Of a stretch of 64,000 nt of DNA, positions 58,301 to 64,000 are shown one piece after another. The position numbers and the translations under genes were made by a program. The stretch spans positions 36,124,991 through 36,188,990 of the forward strand of contig JAKCOZ010000007.1 in assembly GCA_022605955.1 (NCBI GenBank). Reading direction: 5' to 3'. The notes beneath the pieces are model-generated. The model did not search any database. It was not told the origin of the DNA and saw only the letters and a program-made list of their open reading frames with translations. Each line of letters begins with the position of its first letter. Position 1 is the first letter of the stretch. The DNA comes from Rallus limicola. Its lineage: Eukaryota > Chordata > Aves > Gruiformes > Rallidae.

Positions 58301-61300
58301 TGTCTGTACCTCATCAGCTGTACCTGGCTACATGGCATATCATCTTAATCTTCTGATGACACTGGCTTTGTAAAGATATTCTGGACTTTGCAGTGGGGCA
58401 GCTGAGTCCCTGTTCTGCTCTTTCTGCTGCAGTGTCCAGTGGAGAGACACAGAATAGAGCCAGGACAGTAGCATCTCCTGATGTCATGGATGAATTCACA
58501 GTGGTCAGCTCTGATGGTGTCTTCTAGCTGCGTACTAACAACCAGCCTGAGATGATGCATTACTTCCATTTCTCTTGTCTCCCCAAATTGGCACCCACCT
58601 GGGATACGTTCCTGAGGTTAGGTCTTCAGATCAAGAGATCAGAAGCTCCCAAGCAGCAAAGCACTTAAGCACAAGCTGAAATATTCAAGCAGTCCCTCTG
58701 GAAGTCAGCGGGACATTTCACACTGTTAAGTGGTTCTCTGCATTGGCCTCAGACTGAGCTTGAACTTTGCTGTTTTACTTATCGTAAGATTAACTAAGGA
58801 TGAACAAAAGTGGCAACAGCTAAAACTTTCCTTTTAAAGAAGCGGAAAATGAAGACAAATATTTCCCTGAAGATTCACCAGCAGTGAGGTTGGAGGAAGT
58901 GGTGTGGAAAAATATGAGACCTGTTTCCACAGAGGTTTCCTACCTATTTTTAGTAGCAAACTTCAGTTGATACTTCTTCATATGCTTAGAACTACACTAC
59001 ATGTTGCAGCTGGGGTTTGCAGGATGTAAAAATCCAGAGGCAACTGGCAAGTAATAACCATTTTAATTAAGAAAAATTAATTCAGCTGATCTTAACTGAA
59101 CGTGTATAAGCAAGATGAGGTTTATTATATTATTATCCCATGCCAGGAAAGCCCCAAAGAGTTGAGAGAGGAGACTTATCCAGTGAAACAACTGATAAAT
59201 GCATTATACCGCAGGGTATTTTTCAGTCTTTGAAGTCACATCAGCCCTGTTTTGCATGAAATGCAGTAGAGATTTGCATTGGTAGGCACTCAGAAAATGT
59301 GTTTCCCTCCTCAGAATAGCACTCCTTTTCCAATGCTGACCATGACTGAATCCAGCCTGCTGCTATTTAAGGGGAAATTGCTTCTGTGCGGGCTCTTTTG
59401 GCAGAAGCAGAGTGTATAGAGACCATCCAGGCATTTTGGGTATGTACTCATACACCATGAGAACGAGGAAGAGCTCGCAGTTTGCAAAGTACATGCCAGG
59501 TCCACACCCTCTGAACATCTTAAAGAAAGATTTTAAAGAAAAGAAGTTGATTTTCAAAGACTTGCCAAGTCAAGAAGAACCCCTGAGGTTAATACTGGAC
59601 TATTTATCTGTTTTCCTCAAAGGCAGCCTTTCTTTGATCTTCAGTGGTGCCCACCCATGAGCAGATTCACGAGGTAGATTGACAGTGTCTGTGTTGCTGA
59701 ATGGGTAGTAGATAGAAAGTTCAGGCTCAAAGGAATGGTCAGTCTGAAGTAGGTGCCTTCAAATGGTGACTGAGCCTGAAGCTTGCCATCTGAAATTTTT
59801 GGAAGAAAATTGGAAGCTAGTCAGCTCCAGGAAACATCCAAGTGCAAATGAGAAGAGCATCTTATGACTTGCTGAAAGGGCTTGGTAAGCCTCACCAGGC
59901 ATTTCTCATCTCTCTTCAGTTCTCTCATCTCTCTTCAGTTGCGTTTGAGGTCCTGGGCTCCGCCTGGTGCTATGGCTTCAGTGAGATCTCTGAGAAAGCA
60001 AACCTATCTCAAATAAAACCTCATAATTTTTGATCTGTCAAAATCATGGCACATTTCACACAGCCCTGATATTTCCCTTCCTCTTGCCTGTAGTTTTCTG
60101 TCATCTCGGGTACCATTTGCTCAACCTATAACAATGTGGTCTTGATTTCAATCCCTCACTTTGCCACCTTAGTGCATTTTCTTCCTGCAAAGGATCACAA
60201 TATAAATCACTAGGTCAAGACTGAGTCTAGTATTTTTAAGAAGCCTCCCACCCACAGTCAGGATTCAACTGATGATTCAGCAGGTGATGGGCTCTAATAA
60301 AGGGATATTTTTTTCCTTTAATTGCTGTTGAAAAGAGAAAAAGGACCAAGATAAATACTTAGTTTTCTGAGAAGAATCTTAGCTTCCGTGGGCTTTGGTT
60401 CACTAGGATCACCTAATAGACCTCAGCATAAAGAGCTGGGCAAAGCTCAAAGGAAAAATAAACCATCTCTTTCCAATCTGAAATTGGGTTAACTATGGTT
60501 CTACCGTTATGTACATAGAAAGTGAGAAAGGGCTGACCTAGTGGTCTGTGAACTGAATGGAAAGCAGGATCTCCTTATTTCTAAGCCTATCTCTGCCAGA
60601 CCTGTTTGTCTATGACTTCAGGGAGAAATGTTCAAAGATTCACAAACAAAAATGCCAGAAGGAACCATTACAGTCACATCACTGAACTGTTGCTAAACGA
60701 ATTATGAGACATTTTTGCCAAGTAATTTCTGCACTGAGCTAGTTAGATCTTTGGGTGAGGTAAGGGTCACCAAGGATACACTTGTGGTAAACATGGCTGG
60801 CAAGTACAATGAGTATATCATGTTTTCTTTCTCAAATTAGAAGCTAAAGATGCTAGCATAAACTCTGTGGAGGGAAGTAGCAGCTTTCTGAGAAGTAATA
60901 TGCAGGCAACGTTCCTGCCAGCAGCACCTGGTGTCTGTGTCAGAGGGGAACTCCCAGTTTCTGCCCAGCCCTCAGTGGGAACAGAATCATCATGTCTTAA
61001 CAAGACCATTTCTAATCATGGCAGCTTCCAAGTCCATCTCTGGCCCAACCCAACAGCATCACCCAGGATCTGCATGCATGCCTCTCCAGCTGTTGACCCT
61101 ACTACACTCAAAGAGATGTCAAGATGTGGCAAAGAATCTACAGTTCCTGCCAGTAGATTTTGTAATAACTAATTATTTCACTGTACATGGGAGGAAAACC
61201 AAAGAGTCAACATGATGATTCATAATTTCTTATTGTGAAACTATTTTTTTTTTCAATCTTCCTATTCCTATAAATAAAAGTTAATAGATATCATGGGCAG

Positions 61301-62371
61301 GAAATTTCATTGGATAGCAGATGGGATGATTTCGGAATTAAGTATTGCAGAAATAAAAATGTTTTGATTGACAAAAGTTAGCATGCTTTAGATTTTAAAA
61401 CACCCTGTGCGCAGACCTTAAAGCATGTGAAGGAGCTGAGTGGTCCTTTCTCCACTGAAATTATGCTGAATTATTCTAATTACAAGAGCTTTATGCAACA
61501 TGCTGTTTATTTTATGTCAGTCCAAGGAATTCCCCCTCTCCTTCAAATAAGTATGAGATGTATGCCAAAAAAACACATTCACTTATCACTTTACAGAAGT
61601 TCCTTTATTCCTTGAAACAAACAAGAACACAACAAAAACACTCCCAGCCCTCCACCCACAACCTCCTTCATAGAAAAGTTCAACAAGGTATTTGGAAATC
61701 AAAGCTCAAGGACAAAGAATGTATTTTTACTGTTTGCTTCTACTCTGACTCTGTGTTTCCCCTCATATTTTACACTCCCTCCTACCTGCAGCATTCTTAT
61801 CTGAAGCTCATTCTCTCTCTTCTATTTGACCTGAGGTCAAATGTATCATTTATTTCCATGATATCCTTCAGAATTTTGCATTTCCCTGTGAAGTTCTTGG
61901 CCAGCTCACTCTTTACTAAAGATTAAAACCAATTGTTTTTCATCCTGTTTTGAGTAACGAGTGTGAAAATCTGCAAACACCTCTGGTAGATTCTCACGTC
62001 AGCCTTGCCATCTGCTCCCTCTCCTATTCACTTCCAGGAGAAGAAACTGCCCCTGGAGTTTCTGCAGTGTCGGCCCTTTGTACACCCAAGAGACACGAGC
62101 ACTTTTGCAGAATTTATGGGCTGTGATGTCACCCCAGTGACCCTGAGAAAGTCATGGATATACTCAGAGACAACGGAGCAAGATGAGAGATAACATACTC
62201 AAAATACCTGAATCCCCAGTCCAACACCTCCTGATCTGCAGAGCTCAACTCAGAAGTAAACTCACAGCTGGCCAGTTTACAACTTCCCTCCCAAGATGTG
62301 CAGAAGGGGAAACCTGATATGAATCTTGTGTCACATGCTATCTGCAGGCAAGTATCTTCTGCATTTACAAT
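55361..62371. other. 7 kb of unique DNA, no confirmed gene
   Basis: No interspersed repeat is recognised. A minus-strand frame of 98 codons at 55726-56022 ends in an acidic stretch (SVEIDDDEAEVNSIS) and has a coding-like residue mix, but its upstream side is a purine tract that cannot be a splice acceptor. A short tandem duplication lies at 59904-59940. Other frames (57149-57499, 59412-59660, 60867-61172) resemble nothing I know. Confidence 0.45.
59904..59940. repeat. 18-base tandem duplication
   Basis: TCTCATCTCTCTTCAGTT occurs at 59904-59921 and 59923-59940 without mismatch, one base apart. Confidence 0.92.
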
Positions 62372-62849
62372 TGTCCTGGTTGCAGATGAAATTCAGCTTA
62401 ATTTTCTTTGTAGTGGCCAGTACAGAGCAGCATTTTGGATTTAGTATGAGAATGGTGTTGATAACATACTGATGTTCTCAGTTGTTGCTGGGTAGTTGCA
62501 GTATCTACACTAAGTCAAGGGTTTTTCAGCTTTTCACTCCCTGCCAGGTGCAGAATAATTTGGGACAGCATATAATTCATGCTCCGGATATAACTGGGGA
62601 AGCAAGTTTGGAGGTGGAATGCCTGCTCAGAAACAGACTGGGTGTCAGATTGTTTTATTTTCCTTTTAGGATGTGCTGAGCAATTCCACTGGCACATCAC
62701 TTCTGTTACTGTTGTTACGACTATTATTCTCTTTGTTTTTATCTCATTGCACAACTTTACTTTTCTTTCCCCTCCCCATCCCCTCGAGGGGGAGGAGTGA
62801 GCGAGCTGCTGTGTGATGCTCACTTACTGGCTGGTGTTAAACCCTGTCA
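62372..62849 (+). mobile_element. Full-length ERV solo LTR, 5-bp target duplication
   Basis: It starts TGTCCTGGTTGCAGATG and ends GTTAAACCCTGTCA. The five bases on each side (62367-62371 and 62850-62854) are both ACAAT. Length is 478 bases. The ends and several internal blocks ('ttgataacatactgatgt', 'gagtgagcgagctgctgtgtg') parallel the LTR at 14940-15507, so both belong to the same broad ERVL-like group. They differ greatly in the middle, where the TGACGTCA and TATAAA of the first copy have no equivalent. No retroviral genes adjoin it, so it is a solo LTR. Confidence 0.88.
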
Positions 62850-63479
62850 ACAATCTACAAGGAATGACAATTCATGGATTCTAGGTAAAAATTGTGCGCA
62901 GGTTTTAGGATAAAAGGGATAAGTTTCTAGGATATTCCATTGTACAGTAATACTAATTAATAGAAGAGTAAAAGCAAATCTTGAACCCCACTAGATATAG
63001 TGATAATATTGGGAGCTCAAATGGTGTGCACAAAGAAAATATCATGGAGAGGTGTGCAGGGGAATGGAGTCAAAATAATTATCAGGTCTGTGCAGGAGAA
63101 TTAAAGTTAGACAGGGATATGAGAGGAGTAGTGAGTTCCAAAGATTAGTATGCTGTCTGAAGAAACACCTTCCTCTGATTTTATGTGGTCTGGACCTTCC
63201 AGCTGGTTCATCTGAAAGCCACTAGCTGTCAACTCACAGGGACTGGAAATAATTTTTTGTTTGTCACCAACTTACTGGGACTCATGATTTTATAGATCTC
63301 TTATAGTTCCCTTTTTTACTGTTCCTTCTGTACTTTCAGCTTGATGACCACTAATCAGTTTAATTGCTGTCTGTTACCTCAAACTGCATTTTCCTTTCCC
63401 TTGAACATTTTCCACCCCCTAGTAATTTTTTTGCAGAGTCTCTACTCAAATGTGCTTGGTGGATCTGTGGTTTACTATA
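62850..63479. other. Unassigned DNA, no gene seen
   Basis: AT-rich sequence between the solo LTR and the last CR1. Nothing recognised apart from the ACAAT duplication at its left edge. Confidence 0.5.
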
Positions 63480-64000
63480 GTCACAAAATCACAGAATAAC
63501 AAGGTTAGAAAAGACCTTTGAGATCACCAAGTCAAACCATACCTGTACTCTACTAAACCATATCCCTGAGCACTTCATCTACCTATCTTTTAAATACATC
63601 CAGGGTTGGTGATTCAACACCCTCCCTGGGCAGCCTGTTTCAGTGCCCAATAACCCTTTCGGTGAATAATTTCTTCCTAATGTCTAATCTGAACCTGCCC
63701 TGGTGCAGCTTGAGGCCATTCCCCCTCATCCTATCACCTGTTGCTGAAGAGGTCAACATGCCATCTCTTTACAACTTCCTTTCAGGTAATTGTAGGCAGC
63801 AATAAGGTCTCCCCTCAGCCTCCTCTTCTCCAAGCTCAACAGTCCCAGTTCCCTCAGATGCTCCCCATAAGGTTTGCTCCCCAGCCCCTTCACCAGCCTG
63901 GCTTCCCTTCTCTGAACACACTCCAGGACCTTGATGTTTTTCTTGTAGTGAGGGACCCAGAACTGGACACAGCACTTAAGGTGTAGCCTCACCAATGCCA
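63480..64000 (-). mobile_element. CR1 LINE fragment, cut by window end
   Basis: Minus-strand CR1 with a decayed tail ('gtcacaaaatcacagaataac'). Its minus frame (63995-63753) encodes the end of ORF2: [19 protein letters not shown], then [20 protein letters not shown], then [18 protein letters not shown]. The 3' region resembles the 1-602 copy closely in order and wording, but in opposite orientation. The element continues beyond the window. Confidence 0.95.

Noticed and set aside
1..64000. CRISPR arrays, bacterial operons, integrons or phage modules
   Set aside because: None seen. Base composition, CR1 copies and LTRs show vertebrate nuclear DNA.

Overview
The window looks like AT-rich, gene-poor nuclear DNA from a bird. 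The main evidence is at least fifteen copies of the avian LINE CR1. Most still carry the CR1 3' tail, a short run of an ATTCTRTG-type octamer with no poly(A). There are also endogenous-retrovirus solo LTRs of a kind common in birds. I found no complete protein-coding gene, no rRNA or tRNA gene and no CRISPR array. Most long open frames are either CR1 reverse-transcriptase remnants or chance frames in low-complexity tracts.

Layout. 1-9.5 kb: four CR1 fragments (1-602 +, 738-1710 -, 4023-4690 -, 9005-9525 -), with a repeat-poor block at 4.7-9.0 kb that carries ATAC, CA and GT microsatellites. 11.3-15.5 kb: a degenerate ERV LTR fragment (11338-12025), a stretch with two exon-like segments, and a full-length solo LTR (14940-15507) flanked by a 5-bp GTCAC duplication. 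15.5-30.4 kb: a CTTCC pentanucleotide array, pyrimidine tracts, four plus-strand CR1 fragments and unique DNA. 30.4-36.5 kb: a CR1 fragment, an LTR fragment, the longest CR1 in the window (about 2.2 kb, 31040-33260), a 171-codon open frame of unknown meaning, and a CR1 nested inside another CR1. 36.5-46.0 kb: almost repeat-free DNA with one exon-like segment (38651-38750) and a homeodomain-motif cluster (about 42490-42620). 46.0-50.2 kb: two CR1 copies of more than 1 kb in opposite orientation, with an ancient CR1/L3-like and a MIR-like relic between them. 50.2-64.0 kb: mostly unique DNA, a head-to-head CR1 pair (55091-55360), a second solo LTR with an ACAAT duplication (62372-62849), and a CR1 running off the end of the window.

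Host function. All CR1 copies are dead: 5' truncated, frameshifted, and damaged at catalytic motifs wherever these can be read. If the window lies in a gene, it is probably in introns. Six segments have splice-like borders and at least one open frame, and they are listed as low-confidence exon candidates. None matches a protein I recognise, and chance pairs of splice-like motifs are expected in 64 kb. The low repeat density at 36.5-46 kb and 50-62 kb, and the motif clusters there, would suit conserved regulatory DNA, but only an alignment with other birds can show this. I see no convincing new biological system. The most informative observations are the nested and head-to-head CR1 structures, the two LTRs with intact target-site duplications, and the exon candidates.
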